A stretch of DNA of 34,907 nt from an uncultured Clostridia bacterium (GTDB lineage Bacteria > Bacillota > Clostridia > Oscillospirales > Oscillospiraceae), in contig CAMNOV010000013.1 in NCBI GenBank assembly GCA_946547105.1, forward strand, positions 1 through 34,907, written 5' to 3'. The position numbers and the translations under genes are program-made. Every line of letters starts with the position of its first letter. The first letter of the stretch is position 1. The notes below the pieces were generated by a model. It did no database searches. It had not been told where the DNA came from and saw only the letters and a list, made by a program, of their open reading frames with translations. Below are positions 21,476 through 29,721 of the stretch, piece after piece.

Positions 21476-23680
21476 TTATTTTACAGTACCTGAAGCGCCG
21501 GTGTCAAGTCTTTGCTTGGCAACCAGGGCTGCAAACAGGCCGTTTTTCGCAATCAGCTGGTCATAGGTGCCGTCCTCGGCGATACGCCCCTTGTCCAGCA
21601 CCAGGATCCGGTCGCAGTGGCGGATGGTGCTCAGGCGGTGGGCGATCACGATGCGGGTGCATTTGAGGGAGTCCAGCGCGTCGGATACCTGCTTTTGCGT
21701 TTTGTTGTCCAGGGCGGAGGTCGCCTCGTCGAACATCAGGATCTTCGGCTTCGGCGCGATGGCCCGGGCGATCATCAGCCGCTGCTTCTGGCCGCCGGAG
21801 ATGCCGCCCTGGCCCTCGGAGATCAGCGTCTGCATCCCCATGGGCATGGCGCGAATATCGTCGGCGATGCCGGCCAGCTCCGCCGCCTCCCAGGCCTCCT
21901 CCAGCGACAGCTGGGGCGCGGAGATGACGATGTTGGAGTAGATATCGCCCTGGAACAGGCTGCCGTTTTGCGTCACGGCGCCGATCCGGCGCCGCAGCGA
22001 GCCCAAATCCAGCCCGGACATGTCCTTGCCGTCATAGTAGATCGCGCCGCGCTCCGGCTTTTCAAAGCCGAGCAGCAGCCGCATCAGCGTGCTCTTGCCG
22101 CAGCCCGTCGTGCCGACGATCGCCACGTATTCGCCCGCTTTGATCTTCAGGCTCAGGCCGTCAATCACATAGGGCATGCTCTCGCGGTAGCGGAAGGAGA
22201 CCTTCGACAGCTCGATATTGCCGGAAAGGCGCGTGACCATGGCCTTGTGCTCGGCCGACTCCGGCTCGGTTTTCAGGATGGGCTCCGCCATCTCCAGGAT
22301 GGGACGGATCCGCGCCACCGTGAGGGCCACGCCGCTGAGCGACGAGAAGGCGCCCATCACCATGCCGAAGGCGGCGTTGAAGGCCAGATATTCCGAGGGC
22401 GTCACGCGGGTTTCGACCGCGAGGTCATACAGCAGGAGCGTGCCCGCCAGGCCGACCGCCGTGACGATCACGCTGCTGACCTTCAGAAACAGGGGGGGAT
22501 TGTAATTGAGCTCGGCGACCTCGGAGAAGGAGCGGGCCCAGCGGGCGAAGACCCGCTTTTCCGCGCCGGCGAGCTTGATTTTCTGCACGCCGTTGATGAG
22601 CGCGTAGCTCAGGCCTTCGTTTTTCGCGCCGAGCTCCATGGCCCGCTTGCTGATCCTGATCTGCAGGAGAGCGGCGATCACGCCGATGCCCACGGTGAGC
22701 AGGATGATCGCCAGCGCCGGCAGGACCAGCGCGGGCGCATAGTGGAAGATCTGCGTGATATACAGCAGGCTCATCAGCGAGCTCAGCCCCATGGAGAACA
22801 CGCCGCCCAGCAGCTGGCTGCACAGCTGGTTGACCGCGCCGAAGCGGCTGGACAGCTCGCCGGAGGACCAGCGGCGGAAGAAATCGGCCGGAAGGTTCAG
22901 CACGCGCATCATCACCGCGGCCTCCACGGACAGGGAGGTTTTGATTTCGATGCGGTTCATCATCAGCTCGCGCACGCTGGAGATCAGCTGCGTGGAAACG
23001 AGGGTGCAGACCGTGAAGATCGCGGCGCCCGTCAGCATGGCGAGGCTGCCGCGCTCGAGCACCACACCCGTCAGCGTGCGCGTGATGCGCGGCATCAGCA
23101 TGCCGACCAGAGTGACGAGCAGCGTGAGCCCGGCGATCATCAGCAGGTCGCCCGTGCTCAGGCAGCCCTTCATGTAAAGCAGCAGGTCCGGGATGCCCAG
23201 CTTTTTGAGCGGGAGCGGGCGGTAAAAGCAGACCGCGTCCTCGGCAAACTGCGCCGCCGTCTGCCGGCTCAGCGACTGCCATTCGCCGCTGACCGGGTCG
23301 AGGAAGCGATAGCCCATGAAGGGCTTCGGCAGCAGCGCCACCGGCAGGCGGGACTGCCCGTAAAAGCCCAGCATCGGGCCGAAGGCGTCCCGGTACCAGC
23401 CCTCCTCCAGGCGGACGTTTCGCCGCATGATCCCGTGGGGACGCAGGCAGTATTCCAGCTGCTCGTCGGCGTCGGTCAGATTCTCGGGGATCTCCGAGGA
23501 CTGGACGTGATAATATTTCAGGATCTCGTCGATGGCCGCCTTGGTGACGATGCGCTCGTCGTTGAGCGCGCCGGCGCCGGGCCTGCCGAGGACCACGGAG
23601 GCCATGCGGAAAATGGAGTCTTCAAATACTTCCTGATCCTTCTGCTTGCGCAGGCGGATCTGGTCGTCAAACCAACTCAT
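21476..23680 (-). CDS. NHLM-type ABC exporter, permease/ATPase without C39 peptidase
   Basis: A 734-residue half-transporter. The first 150 or so residues form a soluble domain that takes the place of the peptidase, as in the second ABC protein of 'NHLM bacteriocin' systems. A transmembrane domain follows (about 165-440), then a nucleotide-binding domain (about 485-730) with Walker A GTTGCGKST, signature ISGGQKQR (Ile for the usual Leu), Walker B ILMFDEATSALD and switch His in IAHRLST. It lies 14 bases after the C39-ABC gene with GGAGG upstream, so the two are co-expressed and may act together. What it moves is unknown; in NHLM systems the job of this second ABC protein is not settled. Confidence 0.85.
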   Translation of the reverse strand: MSWFDDQIRLRKQKDQEVFEDSIFRMASVVLGRPGAGALNDERIVTKAAIDEILKYYHVQSSEIPENLTDADEQLEYCLRPHGIMRRNVRLEEGWYRDAFGPMLGFYGQSRLPVALLPKPFMGYRFLDPVSGEWQSLSRQTAAQFAEDAVCFYRPLPLKKLGIPDLLLYMKGCLSTGDLLMIAGLTLLVTLVGMLMPRITRTLTGVVLERGSLAMLTGAAIFTVCTLVSTQLISSVRELMMNRIEIKTSLSVEAAVMMRVLNLPADFFRRWSSGELSSRFGAVNQLCSQLLGGVFSMGLSSLMSLLYITQIFHYAPALVLPALAIILLTVGIGVIAALLQIRISKRAMELGAKNEGLSYALINGVQKIKLAGAEKRVFARWARSFSEVAELNYNPPLFLKVSSVIVTAVGLAGTLLLYDLAVETRVTPSEYLAFNAAFGMVMGAFSSLSGVALTVARIRPILEMAEPILKTEPESAEHKAMVTRLSGNIELSKVSFRYRESMPYVIDGLSLKIKAGEYVAIVGTTGCGKSTLMRLLLGFEKPERGAIYYDGKDMSGLDLGSLRRRIGAVTQNGSLFQGDIYSNIVISAPQLSLEEAWEAAELAGIADDIRAMPMGMQTLISEGQGGISGGQKQRLMIARAIAPKPKILMFDEATSALDNKTQKQVSDALDSLKCTRIVIAHRLSTIRHCDRILVLDKGRIAEDGTYDQLIAKNGLFAALVAKQRLDTGASGTVK

Positions 23681-23694
23681 GCCCGTCCACCTCC

Positions 23695-25875
23695 TCAGTC
23701 GCTTGCGATCAGCTCGGCATAGGCGCCGCCGCGGGCATAGAGCTCGTCGTGCGTGCCGCGCTCCACCACTTCGCCCTTGTCGAGCACGATGATCTCGTCG
23801 CAGTCACGGATGGTGGACAGGCGGTGCGCGATGACGATGCAGGTGATGCCGCGGTCGCGGATCGCCTTGACGAGCTCATACTCGGTCAGCGCGTCGAGCG
23901 CCGAGGTCGCCTCGTCGAGGATGATCAGCGTGGGATCCTGCGCCAGCACGCGGGCGATCTCCAGACGCTGCCGCTGGCCGCCGGAGAGGTCCCGGCCGCC
24001 CTCACTGAGCATGCCCTGGAAGCCGCCCTCGCGAGCCATGATATCGTCGTAGATCTGGGCGTCGCGCGCGGCGAGGATCATTTCAAAGTCCTCGATCGAG
24101 CTGTCCCACATCTTGATGTTGTTGGCGATCGTGTCCTCAAAGAGGACGATGTCCTGGTCCACGACGGCCACGGAGCCGGTGAAGACGCTGCGGTCGATCT
24201 CCGAGATGGGCTTGCCGTCAAAGAGGATCTCGCCGCTCCAGGGCTGATAGAGCCCGGAGATCAGCTTGGAGAGCGTGCTCTTGCCGCAGCCGGAGCCGCC
24301 CACAAGGGCCACGCGGCTGCCGGGCTTCATGTGCAGGGAGAAATCCCGGATCAGCGGCGGGCCGAGCCGGGAATAGCCGAAGCTGACATGGCGCAGCTCC
24401 AGCTCGCCGGAGAGCTTGGAGTAGTCCGCCGTCTCGGACAGAGGCGCGTCGGAGAACATGGGGTCGTCTGGGTATTGCATCACGTCCTCCACGCGCTCCA
24501 TCTCGGTGCGCATCTCCTGGATGGACTGGCCGGCGGAAATGAGCAGCATGGCCGGCGCCATGAAGGCGCTCAGAAAGCCCTGAAAGCTCATGATCATGCC
24601 GATGGTGAAGCGGCCCTGCATGGCCTGGTAAACGCCGAGGATCAGCACCGCGGCGCCGGCCAGCGAGCTGAGCAGGGCGGGGATCATGCCGAAGAGCTCG
24701 TTGAGCTTCGCGAAGCGGACTTCGGCGGCGTTGACGGAGGCCTGATAACCGGCCCATTTCTGGAAAAAACCGTTTTCTGCACCGCTGGCCTTGATGGTCT
24801 CCACCATCTGGATGCCGGAGACGGTGGTCGAGGCGAGCTTGCCGCTGTCGCGCAGCTGGACGCGGGTGATGTTTACGCGCCTGTTGGAGATGATCCGGGA
24901 GACGAGCAGGTTGAGGATCATCGCCGTCAGGCCCACGACGGTCAGCAGGACGCTGTAGCGCAGCATGACCGCCAGATAAAAGATCATCATCGCCGTGTTC
25001 AGCAGCAGGGGAGCGAAGGTGTTGACCAGGGTACCGGCGATGGAGGCGTTGGTGCCCATGCGCTGCAGGATGTCGCCGGACAGGCGCTGGCTGAAAAACT
25101 CCATCGGCAGGCGCAGCAGCTTCCACATGAAGGCGCTGCTGCCGACGAGGTCCATTTTTCCGTTGATTTTCAGCGAATAGACCGCCTGGACCCAGCCGAC
25201 GACGAGCTGCGCCAGCCCCAGAAGCCCCAGCAGGCCGAGGAAGGGCATCAACAGCTCCCGGTTTTCCCCGGTGAGCAGACGGTCGATGAAGAAGTTGGAG
25301 AAGATGGGATTGATGATGCCGAAAAGGGAGACGATCGCCGTGGACAGCATCACGAAGACCGCCGCCGAGCCCGCGCCGGTCAGACGCTTGCGGGCAAAGG
25401 CGATGGTGCTTTTGCGCCTGCCGCCGGGCTGAAATTCCGGCCCGGGCGTGATCTGCAGGCAGATACCGGTGAAGGAGCGGTCAAAGTCCTCCGCGCTGAC
25501 CCTCACCTCGCCGCGCGCGGGGTCGTTGATATAGGCGTAGCGCCCGCGGAAGCCCTTGAGCACGACGAAATGGTTGAAGTTCCAGTGGATGATGCAGGGG
25601 CAGGCGATCTCCTCCCGCAGCGCCTGGGGCTCGCAGCGAAAGCCGCCCGCCTCAAAGCCGTAGCTGCGGGCAGCCAGCAGGACGTTGCGGGCGTTGGAGC
25701 CGTCGCGGGATACGCCGCAGTCCAGGCGCACCTGCTCAAGCGGCACCCACTTGCCGTAATAGGCCATGACCATCGCAAGCGAGGCGGCGCCGCATTCGAG
25801 CGCCTCCATCTGCATCACGACGGGGACCTTTGCCACGCCCCCGGTCACCGGCCGCTTGATCCGATCCTTGCTCAT
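23695..25875 (-). CDS. C39-peptidase ABC exporter (PCAT), NHLM type
   Basis: A 726-residue exporter that cuts double-glycine leaders and moves the cargo across the membrane. N-terminal C39 peptidase: Gln22 (oxyanion), Cys28 in LECGAASLAM, His102 in NFNHFVVLKG, Asp118 in INDPARG, all intact. A transmembrane domain spans about 185-470. The nucleotide-binding domain has GGSGCGKST, DLSGGQRQR and LIILDEATSALD. I start at 25875 (MSKDRIKRP) behind AAGGGGG; the frame runs 34 codons further upstream, but that reads into the preceding gene. It overlaps nothing and begins 10 bases after the adaptor gene. The presence of two leader-bearing proteins downstream makes them the obvious substrates. Confidence 0.92.
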   Translation of the reverse strand: MSKDRIKRPVTGGVAKVPVVMQMEALECGAASLAMVMAYYGKWVPLEQVRLDCGVSRDGSNARNVLLAARSYGFEAGGFRCEPQALREEIACPCIIHWNFNHFVVLKGFRGRYAYINDPARGEVRVSAEDFDRSFTGICLQITPGPEFQPGGRRKSTIAFARKRLTGAGSAAVFVMLSTAIVSLFGIINPIFSNFFIDRLLTGENRELLMPFLGLLGLLGLAQLVVGWVQAVYSLKINGKMDLVGSSAFMWKLLRLPMEFFSQRLSGDILQRMGTNASIAGTLVNTFAPLLLNTAMMIFYLAVMLRYSVLLTVVGLTAMILNLLVSRIISNRRVNITRVQLRDSGKLASTTVSGIQMVETIKASGAENGFFQKWAGYQASVNAAEVRFAKLNELFGMIPALLSSLAGAAVLILGVYQAMQGRFTIGMIMSFQGFLSAFMAPAMLLISAGQSIQEMRTEMERVEDVMQYPDDPMFSDAPLSETADYSKLSGELELRHVSFGYSRLGPPLIRDFSLHMKPGSRVALVGGSGCGKSTLSKLISGLYQPWSGEILFDGKPISEIDRSVFTGSVAVVDQDIVLFEDTIANNIKMWDSSIEDFEMILAARDAQIYDDIMAREGGFQGMLSEGGRDLSGGQRQRLEIARVLAQDPTLIILDEATSALDALTEYELVKAIRDRGITCIVIAHRLSTIRDCDEIIVLDKGEVVERGTHDELYARGGAYAELIASD

Positions 25876-25885
25876 GGCGCCCCCT

Positions 25886-26302
25886 TCAGCGCAGCAGCAG
25901 CCGCAGGATCTGCGTCTGCCGGTAGCGCACGCCGGCCGTGTATTCGCCGTCGGCCAGGTCGGTGTCGGCCAGGGCAAAGACGCCCTGCTCGTCGCGGCCG
26001 AGGCTGCGGATCTCGGAGCTGGTCTCCCCGACGGTGATCAGCATGCCCTCCTCGACGCTTTTCGCCAGTTCCTCGTCGTCAAAGCGGAGCGTCATGACGC
26101 CGTCGGCGACCTCCGCGCGGCCGTAGGCCACGCTGTCGATATAGGTAAAGGAGCCCCAGACCAGCAGGCCGACCAGCAGCAGGATCACCGCCGTCAGCAG
26201 CAGCCAGACGCTGGGATTGGTGACGCGCAGGACCTGATTGAGCTGCTCCGGAGATTCGATCCGCTCAAGGCTTTCCTTGCGGTAAAGGTGTACGTGTTCC
26301 AT
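25886..26302 (-). CDS. Very short NHLM-type HlyD-like secretion adaptor
   Basis: A 138-residue protein matching the N-terminus of NHLM-type secretion adaptors: RKESLERIESPEQLNQVLRVT, then one transmembrane helix (about 33-53) and a small extracytoplasmic beta domain of about 85 residues with G-x-A-E-V and G-M-L-I-T-V. The long coiled coil and lipoyl parts of HlyD adaptors are absent, sensible in a cell without an outer membrane but far shorter than the usual family member. The frame is clean with a normal stop, so it looks designed rather than broken. GGAG is 6-7 bases before the ATG; 48 bases separate it from the dipeptidase gene. Confidence 0.75.
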   Translation of the reverse strand: MEHVHLYRKESLERIESPEQLNQVLRVTNPSVWLLLTAVILLLVGLLVWGSFTYIDSVAYGRAEVADGVMTLRFDDEELAKSVEEGMLITVGETSSEIRSLGRDEQGVFALADTDLADGEYTAGVRYRQTQILRLLLR

Positions 26303-26350
26303 GCTTGCTCCTTCCCACCGTCCGTCTTGAGAGCCGGGCGGCGCAGACGC

Positions 26351-27010
26351 TTATCGTTTCAAATAGGCCGAAGAGACCGGGAAATTGAAATAGGTGTCCG
26401 GATAGGGCTCGTTGGCGAGGACGAAATGCCACCACTCGCAGTCGATCGGCTGAAAGCCGTTTCGCAGCATGGCGCGCCGCAGGATCATGCGGTTGTCATA
26501 CTGCTCGGCGCTGATCCCCCGGTAATCCGGGTGCGAGACCTCGCTGAACAGGTCGAAGGGACCGCCCATGTCGAGCTCTTTGCCGCTTTTCATGTCCAGC
26601 AGCGTCAGATCCACGGCGCTGCCGCGGCTGTGGCTGGACTGCTTGGCGATATAGCCCCGGGCGAACAGCTCCTGCTTTTCCAGCTCCGGATAGAAATAGG
26701 GCTTCATGCGGATATCCTGGTCCTCGATGCCCCAGAGGACGAAGTGCTTCACCGCGCAGGCCGGGCGGTAGGCGTCGAACACCTTCAGGCGGTAGCCCTG
26801 CACGATCAGCTCGCTGCTGACGGCCTTGAGCGCCCGCGCAGCCTCGACGGTCAGCAGAGCGCAGGGCTCCTCATAGCCGTCGATGCGCTCGCCGATGAAG
26901 TTGTAGGTCGAATAATAGCGGATCTCCTGCACGATCTGCGGCACGTAATCGGCCAGCAGAACGAAGCCGGAGGGATCCATGGTCAGGTCGTTTTTATACG
27001 CGGTCCTCAT
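26351..27010 (-). CDS. D-alanyl-D-alanine dipeptidase, VanX/DdpX family
   Basis: A 219-residue zinc enzyme that hydrolyses the D-Ala-D-Ala dipeptide. All hallmarks are present: Arg82 in DAYRPACAVKHF, zinc ligands His127 and Asp134 in SSHSRGSAVDLTL, catalytic Glu192 and zinc ligand His195 in CEWWHF. There is no signal peptide, so it should be cytosolic like VanX. No vanH, vanA-type ligase or VanRS lies nearby, so this is not a vancomycin resistance cluster. It overlaps the end of the phosphatase gene by 17 bases, has GGAGG 6 bases before the ATG, and precedes the exporter genes. It could recycle D-Ala-D-Ala or alter precursor pools when the system is on. Confidence 0.9.
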   Translation of the reverse strand: MRTAYKNDLTMDPSGFVLLADYVPQIVQEIRYYSTYNFIGERIDGYEEPCALLTVEAARALKAVSSELIVQGYRLKVFDAYRPACAVKHFVLWGIEDQDIRMKPYFYPELEKQELFARGYIAKQSSHSRGSAVDLTLLDMKSGKELDMGGPFDLFSEVSHPDYRGISAEQYDNRMILRRAMLRNGFQPIDCEWWHFVLANEPYPDTYFNFPVSSAYLKR

Positions 27011-29183
27011 GGCTATCCTCCGTTTGGCCGCCCTTGTATTCCAGGCAGAGCATGGTCAGATCGTCGAACTGCTCGGCGTCGCGGACGAAAATATCGACCG
27101 CCTCGTGCACGTTCTCCAGGATGCGGCCGGGCCCGGCGTCGGGCTCCTTGTTGAGAGCCTCCATCATCCGCTCGAGACCGAACATGCGGTTTTCCGCATC
27201 CGTCGCCTCGGGCACGCCGTCGGTATAGACGAAGAGCTTGGCGCCGGGCTCCAGCTGCAGCTCGTATTCTTTATATTTTGCGCCGGCGATGCCGCCGATC
27301 ACGAAGCCGTGCTTGTCGCGATACAGCTCGAAGCGGCCGTCCGGGTGCTTGATCACCGGGAACTCGTGGCCGGCGTTGGAGGCGGTGAGCCTGCCGGTGG
27401 ACAGCTCGAGGATGCCGATCCAGACGGTGACGAACATATCCACCTGGTTGTTGGAGCAGAGAGCCTCGTTGGTCTTGGCGAGGATCTCCGAGGCGGATTT
27501 GCCCAGCATGGCGCAGCTTTGCAGGATGGTCTTGGCGATCATCATGAACAGCGCCGCCGGCACGCCCTTGCCCGAGACGTCCGCGATCACCAGACCGAGG
27601 TGGTCCTCGTCGATCAGGAAGAAATCGTAGAAGTCGCCGCCGACCTCCTTGGCAGGCTTCATGGTGGCGTAAATATCGAACTCCCGGCGGTTCGGATAAG
27701 GCGGGAAGACGTGCGGCAGCATGCTGTTCTGGATCTGGCTGGCCATGGACAGCTCCGTGCTGACGCGCTCCTTCTCCCGGGTGATCTCGGTGATGTTTTC
27801 GATGTACTGCTTGGTTTTTTTCGACAGATCGTCAAAGGACTCGGCCAGCACCTCGATCTCGTCGTTGGTGCGGTAGGAGTCTTTCATCTCAAACAGCTCG
27901 CCGGTCCGGCTGCTGTGGATGATGTTTTTCGTCATATCCCGGATCGGGTTGACGATCCGGTTGGCGGCAAGCAGGGCGACCGCGACGCTGAGCACGAAGA
28001 CGACGGCGATGATCCCGATGACCGTCCGCCGGGTCCGCACGGTGCCTTCCCGGAAGCGGGCGCTGGCCTGATCGTTGATCTTGTCGTATTCGGCGAGCAT
28101 CTGCCGCTCGGGCTGCTCTGTGATCTCTTTCTCCACCAGGGAGATGACCGCCCAGCCGACCGTCGGCATCGGGGCGCCGGCGGCATAATACTGCTTGTCG
28201 CGGATGGTGATGGTCTTCAGATCGGTCGTCTTATGCAGGGAGTCATCAATAAAATGCGCCAGCTCCCGGTTGCTGGAGTTTCTCAGGTCCGTGGCCAGAT
28301 CGGCTTCCTCCGCCTTGAAGGTCTCGCTCTCCTCCGGCGCGAGGATCACCTGGCCGCGGTTGTTGACGACGACGGCAATGCCCGCGCCTTCGCCGGAGGC
28401 GGTCATGAAATCGACCATGCTGCCCGGAAAAATGTCGATCCCGACGACGCCGATCAGCTCCCCGCCTACGTAAACGGGGGCGGAGCAGGTGACCAGCAGG
28501 CGGTTGGTGAAGGCGTCCCGGACCATGCCGGTGAAGTAGATCCCGCCGCTGGCGACCGCCCCCTTGTACCAGGGCCGGTCTCTGACCGGGAAGGGGATGG
28601 GATTGCCGCTTTCGTCCAGCTTGCTCAGGGGCTTGTCGTCCACGCAGAGATCCGTCCCGTCGGCCAGGCCGATATAGCAGCCGTCGATCTTGTCGGAACT
28701 GCGGTAAAGGGCGATCATGGGCGCGCTCATGTGCGCGGCGATTCCGATGTATTCCGATTCGGTATAGTCCACGCCCTCCTCGCACAGAACCATGGCGGAG
28801 GGGACGCCGGCCTTGTCCGGATCGGGCAGGCCGACCGCGGCAGGCACGATCTGCGCCCGGCTTTCAAACAGGCCCTGCGCCATGGCCTGCAGCATGTGGA
28901 TCTGGTCGACGATCTGGGAAAAATCATTGTCCGCGATCTTGGCCTGCAGGGCGGTCGAGCTGACGAGCGTGCCCTCCATGACCTGGTGCATCGTATCGCG
29001 GGAGGTCTGGGAGATCGCCGTCTGCTGCACGGTCCTCGTTTCGCCGACGATGTCGGAGAGCATTCTGCTCTGATAGGCGGACACGCCCAGGAATACGGCG
29101 ACCGTTGCCGCCATGATCAGCAGTACGAGGGTCACGGTCTTCTGCTGCAGCCCGCCGAAGGTTAAACCCAGTATCTTTTTCAA
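26994..29183 (-). CDS. Sensor serine phosphatase: dCache - HAMP - SpoIIE-type PP2C
   Basis: A 729-residue membrane sensor. TM1 about 16-36; extracellular double-Cache region about 50-360 (with RDRPWYKGAV and VGIDI, typical Cache motifs); TM2 about 388-408; HAMP about 408-460; then a PP2C/SpoIIE phosphatase about 505-717 with metal-site motifs EVGGDFYDF, IADVSGKGVPAALFM, SNAGH, YTDGVPEA and QFDDLTML. Such enzymes dephosphorylate STAS-domain antagonists in partner switches. The start is a TTG at 29183 behind GGGGGAG; no ATG fits. It begins 14 bases after the STAS gene. No anti-sigma kinase is in the window, so the switch partner must be elsewhere. The extracellular ligand is unknown. Confidence 0.9.
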   Translation of the reverse strand: MKKILGLTFGGLQQKTVTLVLLIMAATVAVFLGVSAYQSRMLSDIVGETRTVQQTAISQTSRDTMHQVMEGTLVSSTALQAKIADNDFSQIVDQIHMLQAMAQGLFESRAQIVPAAVGLPDPDKAGVPSAMVLCEEGVDYTESEYIGIAAHMSAPMIALYRSSDKIDGCYIGLADGTDLCVDDKPLSKLDESGNPIPFPVRDRPWYKGAVASGGIYFTGMVRDAFTNRLLVTCSAPVYVGGELIGVVGIDIFPGSMVDFMTASGEGAGIAVVVNNRGQVILAPEESETFKAEEADLATDLRNSSNRELAHFIDDSLHKTTDLKTITIRDKQYYAAGAPMPTVGWAVISLVEKEITEQPERQMLAEYDKINDQASARFREGTVRTRRTVIGIIAVVFVLSVAVALLAANRIVNPIRDMTKNIIHSSRTGELFEMKDSYRTNDEIEVLAESFDDLSKKTKQYIENITEITREKERVSTELSMASQIQNSMLPHVFPPYPNRREFDIYATMKPAKEVGGDFYDFFLIDEDHLGLVIADVSGKGVPAALFMMIAKTILQSCAMLGKSASEILAKTNEALCSNNQVDMFVTVWIGILELSTGRLTASNAGHEFPVIKHPDGRFELYRDKHGFVIGGIAGAKYKEYELQLEPGAKLFVYTDGVPEATDAENRMFGLERMMEALNKEPDAGPGRILENVHEAVDIFVRDAEQFDDLTMLCLEYKGGQTEDSHEDRV

Positions 29184-29197
29184 ATCGCTCTCCCCCG

Positions 29198-29497
29198 TTA
29201 TTCGATCGTGAGGATCTCGGAGAAGCCCGTCACATCAAAGATCTCCATGATGGCTTCGCTGACGTGTATGAGCTTCATGCTTCCATGGCCGTTCATGGCC
29301 TTCTGCGCGGCCAGCAGCACGCGCAGACCGGCGGAGGAGATATACTCCAGGCCGGAGAAATCCAGGATCAGGCCGTCCGCGTCGCCGAGCTCGTCCTGCA
29401 GCGAGCGCTCCAGGTCCGGCGCGGTGACCGTATCCAGACGCCCGGACAGCGTATAGATCAAGGTTCCGTTGTCAATCGTCTTATTGATGTTCAGCAT
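29198..29497 (-). CDS. STAS-domain anti-sigma factor antagonist
   Basis: A 99-residue single STAS domain like SpoIIAA/RsbV. The phosphorylation-site region LEYISSAGLRVLLAA is intact, with the target Ser in I-S-S-A-G-L. It would be dephosphorylated by the PP2C encoded next and then bind an anti-sigma kinase. The ATG at 29497 is behind AAGGAGA; an in-frame extension to 29578 lacks a ribosome site and is unlike the family. It is first in the 11-kb minus-strand locus, so the regulator pair leads the operon. Confidence 0.92.
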   Translation of the reverse strand: MLNINKTIDNGTLIYTLSGRLDTVTAPDLERSLQDELGDADGLILDFSGLEYISSAGLRVLLAAQKAMNGHGSMKLIHVSEAIMEIFDVTGFSEILTIE

Positions 29498-29566
29498 AGC
29501 ACGTTCTCCTTGCCGAAGATTTCGATGGACCGGCGCGCCGGGAAGGCGGCGGCCGTAGGGCAAACA

Positions 29567-29572
29567 ATTATA
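29567..29572 (-). promoter_or_regulatory. Possible -10 box of the STAS-exporter locus
   Basis: On the minus strand TATAAT lies about 70 bases before the STAS gene in an AT-rich patch (29567-29615), but no TTGACA-like -35 stands 16-18 bases upstream. It may need an activator or another sigma factor. Confidence 0.3.
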
Positions 29573-29666
29573 ATTCAATCTATCATAACATAAAAATTTC
29601 CGGGAATCTACAAAAAAACAGAGATTTCTTCGGCCGGCCCGGAGAAAAGGCCGAGGGGCAAAAAGA

Positions 29667-29697
29667 GGGCGGCCGGTATGCGTACGACCGGCCGCCC
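29667..29697 (-). terminator. Terminator of the short-chain dehydrogenase gene
   Basis: An 11-bp perfect stem (29667-29677 with 29687-29697), 9-base loop, and TCTTTTTG on the minus strand after it. Confidence 0.85.
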
Positions 29698-29721
29698 TGC
29701 AAAAACGGGTTCAGCTTGCGT

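Noticed and set aside
25876-25977. 34-residue N-terminal extension of the C39-ABC exporter
   Set aside because: It reads in another frame through the end of the adaptor gene and gives a Pro/Thr/Cys/Arg-rich sequence unlike C39 proteins.
21476-26302. Classical NHLM bacteriocin cluster
   Set aside because: The exporter proteins match that type, but no nitrile-hydratase-like or Nif11-like precursor and no cyclodehydratase, LanM or radical SAM enzyme is present; the only leader-bearing proteins are wall-binding ones.
26351-27010. Part of a vancomycin-resistance cluster
   Set aside because: No D-Ala-D-Lac ligase, VanH-type dehydrogenase or VanRS pair is in the window; neighbours belong to an exporter locus.
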